This document shows, piece by piece, positions 44,318 through 53,124 of a stretch of 64,000 nucleotides of DNA; within the stretch, counting starts at the first letter, position 1; each line of letters starts with the position of its first letter. Made by a program: the position numbers and the translations under genes. This DNA is from Paraburkholderia sp. BL25I1N1 (lineage in GTDB: Bacteria > Pseudomonadota > Gammaproteobacteria > Burkholderiales > Burkholderiaceae). Below the pieces are notes generated by a model that was not told where the DNA came from, searched no databases, and worked only from the letters and a program-made list of their open reading frames with translations. The stretch spans positions 124,001 to 188,000 of the forward strand of contig NZ_PVZB01000016.1 in NCBI RefSeq assembly GCF_003002025.1, read 5' to 3'.

Positions 44318-46471
44318 TCAATCCCACATCTTCCTGAGTTTCGCGCCGATCTCGATCTTCGCCTGCGCCGCCGCGGCCAGCCCGGCCGCCGTGGGCGCGC
44401 TCGGAACCGGGACGCGCGGCCATGCGTAGGCATCGAACAATGGCATCAGATGCGCGGGAATGAAGCGCGTGCGCGAAGCCCACACGTGACGGTCGCCCAT
44501 GTGCGTCTGGTTGTGCACGTAAAAGCGCTGCGGCACGACGATATGCAAGTCCTCTTTCGCGCGCGTCATCGCCACATACAGCAGACGGCGCTCCTCGTCG
44601 ATTTCCTCCTCGCTGCCGGTGCCGAGATCGGACGGAATGCAGCCGTCCACGCCGTTCAGCACGAACACGTTGCGCCACTCTTGCCCTTTCGCCGAATGGA
44701 TCGTGGATAGGATCAGATAATCCTCGTCGATCAGCGGCACGCCGGATTCGTCGCTGGTGGCGTCGGGCGGGTCAAGCGTCAACTCGGTCAGAAACCGTTC
44801 ACGCGACGGATAAGTGCCCGCGATGCTCTCCATCTGCAACACGTCCGCGTGACGGATCGCCGCGTCCTCGTGATTGCGCTCGAGATGCGGCTCATACCAG
44901 CGGCGCACCATTTCGAACTCGGCGGGCCACGGTGTCTGGCGCCCGTACACGCTCGACATCAGCTTGACGAACGAATTCCAGTCTTCCTGCGCCCGAGCCG
45001 GCGCGGCGAAGGCGGCCAGCGCGCCGCCGGCGGTGTCGGCGGGGTTGCCGCTGCCCGCGCGCGCGACGACCTCGTCGAGCACTTTTGCCGCGGTAGCCGG
45101 TCCCACGCCCGGCAGTAACTGCACGACACGAAACCCGGCCACGCGATCACGCGGATTTTCCGCCCAACGCAGCACGGCAAGCACGTCTTTCACGTGCACC
45201 GAATCGAGAAACTTCAGCCCGCCGAACTTCACGAACGGAATGTTGCGCCGGGTCAGTTCGATCTCCAGCGCGGCGCTGTGGTGCGCGGCGCGGAACAGCA
45301 CCGCTTGCGACTTGAGCTTCATGCCCTGCTCGCGCGCTTCCAGCACCTGCTCGACGATGTAGCGCGCCTGATCCGCCTCATCGGCGACGGTCACGAGACG
45401 CGGGCGCTGCGCGGAGGCCTTGTCGGTCCACAGATTCTTCGTGTAGCGCTCGCTAGCCAATTCGATCACCGCGTTCGACGCCGCCAGGATCGGCGCGCTC
45501 GAGCGGTAATTGCGCTCCAGCGTGACCTGTTTGGCGGGCGGATCGAAATGCGCGGGAAAATCGAGAATGTTGCGCACCGTCGCGCCGCGAAACGAATAGA
45601 TCGACTGGGCGTCGTCGCCGACCACGGTCAGGCCGCGGCCGTCCGGTTTCAACGCGAGCAGGATCGACGCCTGCAGTCGATTGGTGTCCTGGTATTCGTC
45701 GACCAGCACGTGATCGAAGCGTCCCGACAGATCGGCGGCGATGGCCGGCTCGGCGGCCATGTGCGACCAGTAAAGCAGCAAATCGTCGTAGTCGAGCACG
45801 CTCTGCTTCTGCTTCGCTTCGACGTAAGACGCGAACAGCATGCGTAGATCGGCTTCCCATTCGCGGCACCATGGGAATGCCTTGTCCAGCACCTGGCCGA
45901 GCGACGCGCCGGTGTTCACGACGCGCGAGTAAATGGCAAAGCACGTGCCCTTGGCGGGGAAACGCCGCTCTTTCGCCGACAGGCCGAGTTCGTGGCGCAC
46001 CAGGTTCATGAGATCGGCGGAATCCTCGCGGTCGTTGATCGTGAAGGCCGGCGCAAGACCGATCAGATCCGCGTATTCGCGCAACAACCGCGCGCCGACG
46101 CTATGGAAGGTACCCGACCACGTCAGCCCTTGCGCGAGCGCGGCTCGTGCACCGAGCGCGGCGCCGGCGATGCGCGTGACGCGCCGGGTCATTTCGAGCG
46201 CCGCCCGGCGCGAAAAGGTCAGCAGCAGGATGCGGCGCGGATCGGCGCCCTTTACCACCAGATTGGCGACCCGGTGCGCAAGCGTATTGGTCTTGCCAGA
46301 GCCGGCGCCGGCAATCACCAGCAGCGCGCCGGGCGGTGCGACGGGCGTGTCGGCGCCGTAGTCGACGGCTTCGCGCTGCGCGTCGTTGAGCTTCGCCAGC
46401 CAGGCGGCGGTGTCGGACGTCGGGGACGTCGGGGACGGCGAGGAAGGCGCGGGTTCGGCGACTGGGAGCAC
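44318..46471 (-). CDS. UvrD/Rep-type superfamily 1 helicase
   Basis: The 717-aa helicase has all SF1A motifs: GAGSGKTNTLAHRV (Walker A), LTFSRRAALEMTRR, SGTFHSVGARLLREY, VDEYQDTNRLQ (Walker B), GDDAQSIYSFRGA, ERNYRSS, STIHSAKGQEW and LLYVAMTRAKEDL. It is likely to unwind DNA 3'-to-5', in repair or plasmid replication. The start is GTG 46471, the only start after an upstream in-frame stop. A second uvrD elsewhere in the genome is likely, so this may be a paralogue. Confidence 0.93.
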   Translation of the reverse strand: MLPVAEPAPSSPSPTSPTSDTAAWLAKLNDAQREAVDYGADTPVAPPGALLVIAGAGSGKTNTLAHRVANLVVKGADPRRILLLTFSRRAALEMTRRVTRIAGAALGARAALAQGLTWSGTFHSVGARLLREYADLIGLAPAFTINDREDSADLMNLVRHELGLSAKERRFPAKGTCFAIYSRVVNTGASLGQVLDKAFPWCREWEADLRMLFASYVEAKQKQSVLDYDDLLLYWSHMAAEPAIAADLSGRFDHVLVDEYQDTNRLQASILLALKPDGRGLTVVGDDAQSIYSFRGATVRNILDFPAHFDPPAKQVTLERNYRSSAPILAASNAVIELASERYTKNLWTDKASAQRPRLVTVADEADQARYIVEQVLEAREQGMKLKSQAVLFRAAHHSAALEIELTRRNIPFVKFGGLKFLDSVHVKDVLAVLRWAENPRDRVAGFRVVQLLPGVGPATAAKVLDEVVARAGSGNPADTAGGALAAFAAPARAQEDWNSFVKLMSSVYGRQTPWPAEFEMVRRWYEPHLERNHEDAAIRHADVLQMESIAGTYPSRERFLTELTLDPPDATSDESGVPLIDEDYLILSTIHSAKGQEWRNVFVLNGVDGCIPSDLGTGSEEEIDEERRLLYVAMTRAKEDLHIVVPQRFYVHNQTHMGDRHVWASRTRFIPAHLMPLFDAYAWPRVPVPSAPTAAGLAAAAQAKIEIGAKLRKMWD

Positions 46472-46610
46472 GATTGTTTTAGGCGTTGGATGGATTCAGA
46501 GCGGCGACGCATACTGTATATCCATACAACCCACGCCGACAAGCGACCCTTTTTTAGCCGGATGCGAGGTCTGCATTTCATGTGGGCCGCGCGGGCGAAC
46601 ACGAGCACAA

Positions 46611-46649
46611 AAAAATGGCCCGTCGCACGAGTGCACACGGGCCATTTTT
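46611..46649 (-). terminator. Strong intrinsic terminator after the 87-aa exported-protein gene
   Basis: A 13-bp stem of AAAAATGGCCCGT (46611-46623) with its exact complement (46637-46649), 13-nt loop, followed on the minus strand by two more T, so seven T in all. It lies 58 bp beyond the gene's stop and insulates it from the helicase gene. Confidence 0.9.
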
Positions 46650-46707
46650 CGCAGGCACGACATCGAGACGTCCGCGCGCCCCGCGTCGGCCGGAGGTGCG
46701 AAGTCTG

Positions 46708-46971
46708 CTATTGCTTCTTCGCGTCCTTGACGTTTGCGTCGGCGGCGGCCTTATCGGCGTCGGCCTGCGCATCGGTCTTCTTCTTATCGGCCTTGGCCTG
46801 CGCGACGGACGCTTTCTTGTCCGCCTTCGACTGTTCCTTGGCCGCCTTCTTGTCGGCGTGGGTGACCGGCGCCGCGGCCGGATCGCTAGCCTGCGCGAAT
46901 GCAGCGGACGACAGGCAGCCCGCGATCAACGCGGCGACAAGCGTGGTCTTCGTGGAATTTGCGATGCTCAT
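46708..46971 (-). CDS. Small exported Lys/Ala-rich protein
   Basis: An 87-aa protein with a signal peptide (1-26, ending AAFA-QAS) and a mature region almost wholly made of Ala, Asp, Lys and Gln: THADKKAAKEQSKADKKASV, then more ADKK units. It should be a helical, highly charged periplasmic or secreted protein. I recognise no family. Its upstream neighbour (47074-47520) has the same plan, suggesting a related pair. A strong terminator follows. Confidence 0.75.
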   Translation of the reverse strand: MSIANSTKTTLVAALIAGCLSSAAFAQASDPAAAPVTHADKKAAKEQSKADKKASVAQAKADKKKTDAQADADKAAADANVKDAKKQ

Positions 46972-47073
46972 GCGATACCTCCGTTGAAACGAGATGCCCG
47001 GACTCAGCAGTCCGGTAACGCAGCGGCCATGGCGGCAAACCGCGCCGCCCCGCCGCCCGATTGAAACTCAGCC

Positions 47074-47520
47074 TCAATGCTTGACGTCGGCGCCGTCCGA
47101 CTGGTCGCCCGTCTGGCCTTGCATGTTCATCTTCATTTCGTTGTTGGCGGTCTGTTTATCCGCCTTCTGATTGATCTTGGCGTCGCGCACCTGATCCTTG
47201 TACTGGAGCTTGGCGGCCTTCTGCTGATCCTTCAGCTCCGCCTTGGATGCCTTCTTCGACGCGCTATACTCGGCGTTAGCCTTCGCGTTGGCGTCGCGCT
47301 TCTGCACCAGCGGGTCGGTCGAGCCCGACGCCGTCAGACGCGTCGGCGCCGGCGTCACCGGCTGCACGCCCTGCGCGGCGGGCGCGGCGTCATTGACTTG
47401 CATCTGAACCTGCGGCTGGCCTTCCGCGCCCGCTGCCGGTTGCGCGGTCTGTGCAAACGCGGCTGTGGAAGCAAGGGCCGTGAAGGCGGTACCGATCAGA
47501 AGCGTACGAATCTGGGTCAT
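47074..47520 (-). CDS. Exported Gln/Lys/Ala-rich protein
   Basis: A 148-aa protein with a signal peptide (about 1-24, ending AFA-QT), a Pro/Gln linker and a charged helical stretch (VQKRDANAKANAEYSASKKA, SKAELKDQQKAAKLQYKDQV) similar in style to the smaller downstream protein 102 bp away. No known domain is visible. Both could be periplasmic proteins made under one promoter in this minus-strand pair. Confidence 0.75.
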   Translation of the reverse strand: MTQIRTLLIGTAFTALASTAAFAQTAQPAAGAEGQPQVQMQVNDAAPAAQGVQPVTPAPTRLTASGSTDPLVQKRDANAKANAEYSASKKASKAELKDQQKAAKLQYKDQVRDAKINQKADKQTANNEMKMNMQGQTGDQSDGADVKH

Positions 47521-47836
47521 GGCTAATCCTCTCTAAGGTTGTTGTGACGCGGGCGACCGGTCAGGCTCTGCGCATTTCAGCGCTCCTGAGCGCGGTCTGC
47601 GTGCCTCGCCCGGTCTGCTCGCTGCCAGATAAAAATCCAGCAGGCTTTCCCTACTGACCTGCACTTTACGAGTGGAGTTTGTGTTTTACGACCACCGTTA
47701 CGGAACGTTTCACTTTCTGACAAACGCATAACATCTGCTTGCAGATGCTCACACGACGGCGGCGCACACCGCGAACTTCATCCAGGGCAAGCTTCTGGCT
47801 TATGATGCGAACCCTTTGCCTGAAGGTGCAAACGCC
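47521..47836. other. 316-bp divergent spacer
   Basis: Between the 148-aa exported-protein gene (minus) and the S4 gene (plus). I see no gene. It holds one exact inverted repeat, CATCTGC-TT-GCAGATG (47732-47747), which could be an operator or hairpin; no clear promoter boxes were found. Confidence 0.5.
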
Positions 47837-48055
47837 ATGCCCAACCTAGATTTCACGCTCACCGGCGACTACGTCGAACTGCACAATCTCCTGAAGATAA
47901 CGGGGCTGGCGGACAGCGGCGGCTCGGCAAAAATGATGGTGGCGGATGGTGCGGTCACCGTCGACGGTCGGGTCGAAACGCGTAAAACGTGCAAGATCCG
48001 CGCGGGTCAGGTCGTCCTGCTCGGCGACACGCGGATTGCGGTCCACGAGGCCTGA
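47837..48055 (+). CDS. S4-domain RNA-binding protein (YbcJ-like)
   Basis: A 72-aa protein that is essentially one S4 domain: DYVELHNLLKITGLADSGGS, AKMMVADGAVTVDGRVETRK, followed by CKIRAGQVVLLGDTRIAVHEA. YbcJ-type proteins bind RNA; their exact target is unclear. The ATG at 47837 is preceded by GAAGG; a TTG at 47816 is a less likely start. Confidence 0.88.
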   Translation: MPNLDFTLTGDYVELHNLLKITGLADSGGSAKMMVADGAVTVDGRVETRKTCKIRAGQVVLLGDTRIAVHEA

Positions 48056-48343
48056 TACACCGGCCAATCGGCGGAGCCAATACGCGGAGCTAAAACACGG
48101 GCCTGTCACCCCGCGCTCCGAAAACTCGGAGGTACGCACGCACCAAAATCGTGCCTCTTCCATCGACATCGCCGCGCCTAAGCAATAAGCTGTCAGTTTC
48201 AACAGACCAACAATCGGCTGACACACTGGCCGGCGGCTGCCTCGAGCGTTCGCCGAGGCTCATCGAGCCGCTGCCCTCGCCACCGCCCGCGCGCTCGTCG
48301 CGCCCGCCGTCGCGCTGTCGCCACTTCCGCCGCCAGGCGCTCC

Positions 48344-49756
48344 ATGACTCAATCCGGCATCACCCGGGTGGCCGCCCGGCCGCCGACCCTGACCCGCCAC
48401 GCCGCGGACACCGCGCGGCTCGCCGCGCCGCTCGCCATCGCGCAACTTTCGCAAATGGCGATGGGCGTCACCGACACGATCCTGCTCGGCTCGCTCGGCC
48501 CCGACGCGCTCGCGGCCGGCGGCCTCGGCGCGAATCTGTTTTTCGTGGTGGTCACGCTGCTGCAGGGCGTGTTGACCTCGGTCAGCGTGAGCGTGTCGCA
48601 CGCACGCGGCGCCCAGGACGAAGGCCGCGTGCCGCACATCTACTGGACCGGCCTGGTGCTGTCGGTGCTGCTGTCGGTGCCGGCGTTCTTCCTGCTCTCG
48701 TTCGCCGCGCCGGTTCTGCTCGCTTTCGGCGAACCCGCGCTGCTTGCGCACAACGTCGGCGAATATGCGGCGGTGCTGCGCTGGGGCGCGCTCGGCAGCC
48801 TGATCGGCGTGGGCCTGATGCGTTCGTTCCTGCCGGCGATCGGCGCGGCGAAACGGCTCTTATGGGTGTCGCTGGCGAGCGTCGGCGTGAACGGTTTTCT
48901 CAATTACGGCCTGATCCACGGCGCCTATGGCCTGCCGCGGCTCGGCTTTCTCGGTTCGGCGGCCGCGACCTCGATCACCGTCTGGCTGAGCGCGCTCGTG
49001 TTGATGGCGCTGTTGCATTTGCGGCCGCGTTATCGTCATTTTGTCGTCGCCACCCGGCCGAACGTGCCGCTGATGGGCGAATTGTTCGGCATCGGCTGGC
49101 CGGTCGCGATCACCTACGGCGTCGAGTCGACGCTCTTTCTCGCCACCGGCCTGATGGTCGGACTGCTCGGCGAGTCGCAACTGGCCGCGCATCAGATCGC
49201 GCTGAATGTGGCCTCGGTGGCCTTCATGGTGCCGCTCGCGATCGGTCAGGCGGCCAACGTGCGCGTCGGCTTCTGGTCCGGGGCCGGCCAGCCGCTCGCC
49301 GCGCGCCACGCCGGTTTCGTCGCGCTCGCGCTCGGCGTCGCCTTCATGACGCTGTCGGGCCTCGTGCTGATCGCCGCGCCGCACTGGATCGTCGGCCTCT
49401 ATCTGCATCTCGACGACCCGGCCAATGCGGCCACGGTCAAACTCGCGAGCTCGCTGCTCGGCGTGGCGGCAATCTTCCAGATTGTCGATGGCATGCAGAC
49501 GGTCGGCTCCGGCTGTCTGCGCGGCTTGAAAGACACACGCGTGCCGATGATCGCGGCCGCCTTCGGCTACTGGGTGATCGGTTTTCCGACCGGCTACACG
49601 CTGGCGTTTCACTTCGGCCTCGGCGCGCGCGGGTTGTGGTGGGGGCTAGCGGCCGGCCTCGCCAGCGTCGCGCTGCTGATGACGCTGCGCTTCCACAAAC
49701 TGAGCCTGCGGCGCGTGCCGGCAATGTCCGGCGGGTCGCCGGTCAAATCCGTTTGA
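48344..49756 (+). CDS. MATE-family multidrug/sodium efflux transporter
   Basis: The 470-aa, 12-span protein has the MATE signature QLSQMAMGVTDTILLGSLGP and a second copy of the fold starting about residue 240 (ELFGIGWPVAITYGVESTLF). It resembles NorM, which exports cationic drugs with Na+ or H+. Upstream is a 288-bp gap after the S4 gene; no local regulator. Confidence 0.92.
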   Translation: MTQSGITRVAARPPTLTRHAADTARLAAPLAIAQLSQMAMGVTDTILLGSLGPDALAAGGLGANLFFVVVTLLQGVLTSVSVSVSHARGAQDEGRVPHIYWTGLVLSVLLSVPAFFLLSFAAPVLLAFGEPALLAHNVGEYAAVLRWGALGSLIGVGLMRSFLPAIGAAKRLLWVSLASVGVNGFLNYGLIHGAYGLPRLGFLGSAAATSITVWLSALVLMALLHLRPRYRHFVVATRPNVPLMGELFGIGWPVAITYGVESTLFLATGLMVGLLGESQLAAHQIALNVASVAFMVPLAIGQAANVRVGFWSGAGQPLAARHAGFVALALGVAFMTLSGLVLIAAPHWIVGLYLHLDDPANAATVKLASSLLGVAAIFQIVDGMQTVGSGCLRGLKDTRVPMIAAAFGYWVIGFPTGYTLAFHFGLGARGLWWGLAAGLASVALLMTLRFHKLSLRRVPAMSGGSPVKSV

Positions 49757-50211
49757 CGTTGGGTTAGAGGCGCCGTGTTGCCCGAGCCCGCCGGGTCGCC
49801 GATCAATCACGCGCGAAGTTACACCCACGGCGCCATCGGACAACGCGCGGCCCGTCGTCGGCCAAATCCACGTGAAGCCTAACCATCAACGCGGTACTGC
49901 CACGCTCGGCGCGCCGCCGCCCGCCCCCAGTGGAACGGTGCGCACCTGGTTGCGCGTGCAACCATAGACGCACGTGCAATGCGCCGCGAACGGTAAAATA
50001 TCGCGTTCCGGCTGAGAGACGCGCACCCGCGCCTCACGCCAAAAACCCGCTCGCGCGCCTCAAAAAGGCCAGCGCCGCCCGAAGGCCCATCATCCGCCGA
50101 CAAGGCTTGCCGAATTCACGCGGCAGACTCCCGCAAGCGCGCCACCGCCGGTGGCGCGCCGCTCGACCAACCCTGCTTCTCGCCATAAAACATAATCAAG
50201 GACCACCCGTC
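49757..50211 (+). other. 455-bp leader of the symporter gene
   Basis: No gene supported. A strong hairpin lies 53 bp before the symporter start: GCGCGCCACC (50137-50146) and GGTGGCGCGC (50150-50159) with a 3-nt loop. Such a stem could hinder ribosome access or be a terminator-like pause. The GCTGAGA at 50011-50017 looks like a piece of a TPP riboswitch, but the rest is missing. Confidence 0.5.
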
Positions 50212-51171
50212 ATGCTCGCCCGCGTCACCCGTCTTTTCCCGCTCTGGGCCGTGCTCGTTTCGATTGCCGCGTACTTCTCGCCCGCCTCGTTCGCCGGCGT
50301 CGCGCCGCACGTCACCACGCTGCTGACGATCATCATGCTGGCGATGGGCGTCACGCTCTCCGTGGCCGATTTCCAGCGCGTCTTCACGCGGCCCGCGCCG
50401 GTGATCGCCGGCATCGTGCTGCACTAACTCGTCATGCCGCTTGCCGCCTGGGTGATCGCCAAGGCGCTGCGCATGCCGCCCGATCTCACCGCCGGCATGG
50501 TGCTGGTGGGCAGCGTGGCAAGCGGCACGGCGTCGAACGTGATGATCTATCTGGCACGCGGCGACGTCGCGTTGTCAGTCACGATCAGCGCGCTGTCGAC
50601 GCTAGTCGGTGTCTTCGCGACGCCGCTGCTTACGCGTCTGTATGTGGACGCGTCGATCGCCGTCGACGTGCACGGCATGCTGATGAGCATTCTGCAAATC
50701 GTCGCGTTGCCGATCGTGGTCGGCCTGATCGTCAATCACCTGTTCGGCAAGTTCGTGCGCAAGATTGAACCGATCCTGCCGCTGATCTCGATGGTCGCGA
50801 TCGTGCTGATCATCGGCGCGGTGGTGGGCGGCACGCAGAAGAGCATCGCGTCGGTCGGCCTCGTGGTGATGCTGGGCGTGGTGCTGCATAACGGGATCGG
50901 TTTGCTCGGCGGCTACTGGGGCGGCCGTCTGCTTGGTTTCGACGAAGCCGTGTGCCGCACGCTCGCAATCGAAGTGGGCATGCAGAACTCGGGCCTCGCC
51001 GCGACGCTCGGCAAGCTCTATTTCACGCCGATCGCGGCCTTGCCCGGCGCGCTGTTTTCGGTGTGGCACAACCTGTCGGGCTCGCTGCTCGCGGGGTACT
51101 GGGCAGGACGTCCCGCGAAAGGTTCGACGCATGTGGACGGCGGAGAGGTGTTGAACGCCGAACGCGGATAA
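50212..51171 (+). pseudogene. Bile acid:sodium symporter (BASS/Acr3-like) broken by an in-frame stop
   Basis: The reading frame would encode a 319-residue, ten-span BASS-family transporter of organic anions with sodium. Codons 1-71 (starting [18 protein letters not shown]) end at TAA 50425-50427, in GIVLH[12 protein letters not shown], and the frame continues without a gap to 51171 with intact family sequence ([55 protein letters not shown] split in parts). A Tyr codon (TAC or TAT) is expected at the stop. An ATG 6 bp after it could restart translation, but no good ribosome site precedes it. Either a recent nonsense mutation or a sequencing error. Confidence 0.85.
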
Positions 51172-51489
51172 CAGGCGAGCCGCGCGCGTTGCACCTGTCA
51201 CGGCCCGATGCGCGCGGCCTGCACGATCGGCGTTCAATAACGGTTACTGCGGTTGTCTCCATGGCGTAACCGCAGAACCCGCAACGCGCGTGCTTCAAGG
51301 CGAAAGCGCGCCGCCGCGCCCATCTGCAAGATCAAAAGCCCAGCAGCCTGATTCCCCTTAGAATGGATTTCTCGGCAGCGTGAGCCGTTCGCCCGCTGCC
51401 GCCATGACAAGTCTGCAAACTAGGGGAAAAGCGTGCCGTCGCATCAAGATCAAAGCCGGGCCGCACTGCAACGCATAGGCGAGTCCGGC
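51172..51489 (+). other. 318-bp spacer before the PLD gene
   Basis: No gene supported except a possible GTG start at 51433 for the downstream lipoprotein. It contains two overlapping, mutually exclusive stems: CGGTTAC/GTAACCG (51241-51247, 51266-51272) and CTGCGGTT/AACCGCAG (51247-51254, 51268-51275). Confidence 0.45.
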
Positions 51490-53109
51490 ATGCCTCAACG
51501 AAAATCCGCCTTGGGGACAACGAGACATTTCTTCCTTCTGTGCTGCGCAACGGCATTTTTGACTGCCTGCGCGAGCCGACCGCCCGCCACCGCATTCGAC
51601 CGTCAGGTCACCCACGCACTCCCCGCCACGGAAACGACACCGCTGCACACGGCGCTCGCGCCGCTCGAAGCCGCGCATCCGGATCAATCCGGTTTCCGCG
51701 TGCTCGCAAGCGGCACCGACGCCCTGCAGATGCGCATCGCGCTCGCACGCGCCGCGACCAAAACCCTCGACATGCAGTACTACATCGCCAACGAGGACAC
51801 CACCGGCAAGCTGCTGCTCGGCGCCGCGCTTTATGCGGCCGACCACGGCGTGCGGGTGCGCATGCTGGTCGACGATCTGAACTTCAAGGACATCGACCGG
51901 GTGATGGCGGGCCTGAACTCGCACGACAACATCGAGATTCGCGTGTTCAATCCGTTTGGCAGCGCGCAACAAGGCGTATTCGAACGCACGACCAACGTGT
52001 TCACGCAGATCGGCCATTTCACGCGCCGCATGCATAACAAGGCGATGATCGCGGACAACCAGATCGCGATCGTGGGCGGCCGCAATCTCGGCGACGAATA
52101 TTTCAGCGCGAGCGAAACGCTGCAGTTCCGCGATCTCGACGTGCTGGCCGCCGGCCCGATCACCGCCGACATCTCCGCGAGTTTCGACGACTACTGGAAC
52201 AGCAGCATTGCCTATCCATTGCGCGTGCTGAACAAGCAGAAGTTCGACGCGAAGGAACTGGACCAGACGCGCGACGACTTGCGTCAGCACTGGCGCACCA
52301 ACGCGGATCCGTACAACGCCAAGCCGCTGAACGCGACGCCGCTCGCCGCGCAGATCGCCAACGACCAGCTCGGCTTGACCTGGGCGCCGGCCGAGTTCAA
52401 AGCGGACTTGCCGGAGAAGATCGTGCATCCGTCGCCGGATTATGTGAGTCCGCCCATGGAGCGGCTCGGCGAATTGATGCGCGACGCGCAGAAGGACTTC
52501 CTGATCATTTCGCCCTACTTCGTGCCGCACGATTCGGGCGTCAAGGCGGCCGGCGAACTGACGCATCGCGGCGTTCGCATCGCCGTGCTGACCAATTCGC
52601 TCGCCGCCACCGACGCGGTCGCCGTGCAGGCGGGCTATAGCCCGTTTCGCGTGCCGCTGCTGAAACAGGGCATCGAGTTATACGAATTCAAGCCGCAGCA
52701 GGACACACCGACCGCGGGCGTTGCCGGCTCGCGCTCGCGCGCCAGTCTGCACGCGAAAACCTATGTGATCGATCGCAAGATTCTGGTGATCGGCTCGATG
52801 AATCTCGACCCGCGTTCGGCCAATCTAAACACCGAACTTGCGCTGGTGATTCACAGTCCGCCGCTCGCCGAACAGGTCGCGGGAATTTTCGAGCGCGCCA
52901 CCGGGCCCGAGGAAAGCTATCGCGTCACGCTCGCGGACGACGCGCAACTCGCCTACCTGCGCTCGATCGGCGCGCCGCTCTCGCCGCTCGTGTGGACCGA
53001 CGTCGAAAACGGCGCGCACCGCACCTACATTTTCGATCCGCAGGCCGGCTTGTACCGGAATGCGCTAACAGGTCTATTCTCCCTATTGCCCGTCAACGCA
53101 GAACTTTGA
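51490..53109 (+). CDS. Phospholipase D-family lipoprotein (cardiolipin-synthase-like)
   Basis: A 539-aa protein with a lipoprotein signal (RHFFLLCCATAFLTACAS, lipobox Cys27) and two HKD catalytic motifs: RMHNKAMIADNQIAIVGG (His182, Lys184, Asp189) and LHAKTYVIDRKILVIGSMN. PLD enzymes of this type cleave or transfer phospholipid head groups. The lipobox suggests outer-membrane or periplasmic attachment. GTG 51433, which has a strong AGGGGA, would add 19 residues before the signal. It is 15 bp before fumC, so cotranscription is likely. Confidence 0.9.
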   Translation: MPQRKSALGTTRHFFLLCCATAFLTACASRPPATAFDRQVTHALPATETTPLHTALAPLEAAHPDQSGFRVLASGTDALQMRIALARAATKTLDMQYYIANEDTTGKLLLGAALYAADHGVRVRMLVDDLNFKDIDRVMAGLNSHDNIEIRVFNPFGSAQQGVFERTTNVFTQIGHFTRRMHNKAMIADNQIAIVGGRNLGDEYFSASETLQFRDLDVLAAGPITADISASFDDYWNSSIAYPLRVLNKQKFDAKELDQTRDDLRQHWRTNADPYNAKPLNATPLAAQIANDQLGLTWAPAEFKADLPEKIVHPSPDYVSPPMERLGELMRDAQKDFLIISPYFVPHDSGVKAAGELTHRGVRIAVLTNSLAATDAVAVQAGYSPFRVPLLKQGIELYEFKPQQDTPTAGVAGSRSRASLHAKTYVIDRKILVIGSMNLDPRSANLNTELALVIHSPPLAEQVAGIFERATGPEESYRVTLADDAQLAYLRSIGAPLSPLVWTDVENGAHRTYIFDPQAGLYRNALTGLFSLLPVNAEL

Positions 53110-53124
53110 TCAGCGGAGTGGAAC

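Noticed and set aside
44318-46471. Helicase plus unknown neighbour as a defence system
   Set aside because: No nuclease, ATPase pair, methylase or mobile-element genes nearby; the flanking genes are ordinary and the helicase is a complete UvrD type.
48151-49767. 538-codon frame overlapping the MATE gene
   Set aside because: Arg-rich out-of-frame reading of the MATE gene, which has clear family motifs.
50011-50017. GCTGAGA resembling the conserved core of a TPP riboswitch
   Set aside because: The other conserved core (CCTGATC-type) and the stem architecture are absent; the downstream gene is not thiamine-related.
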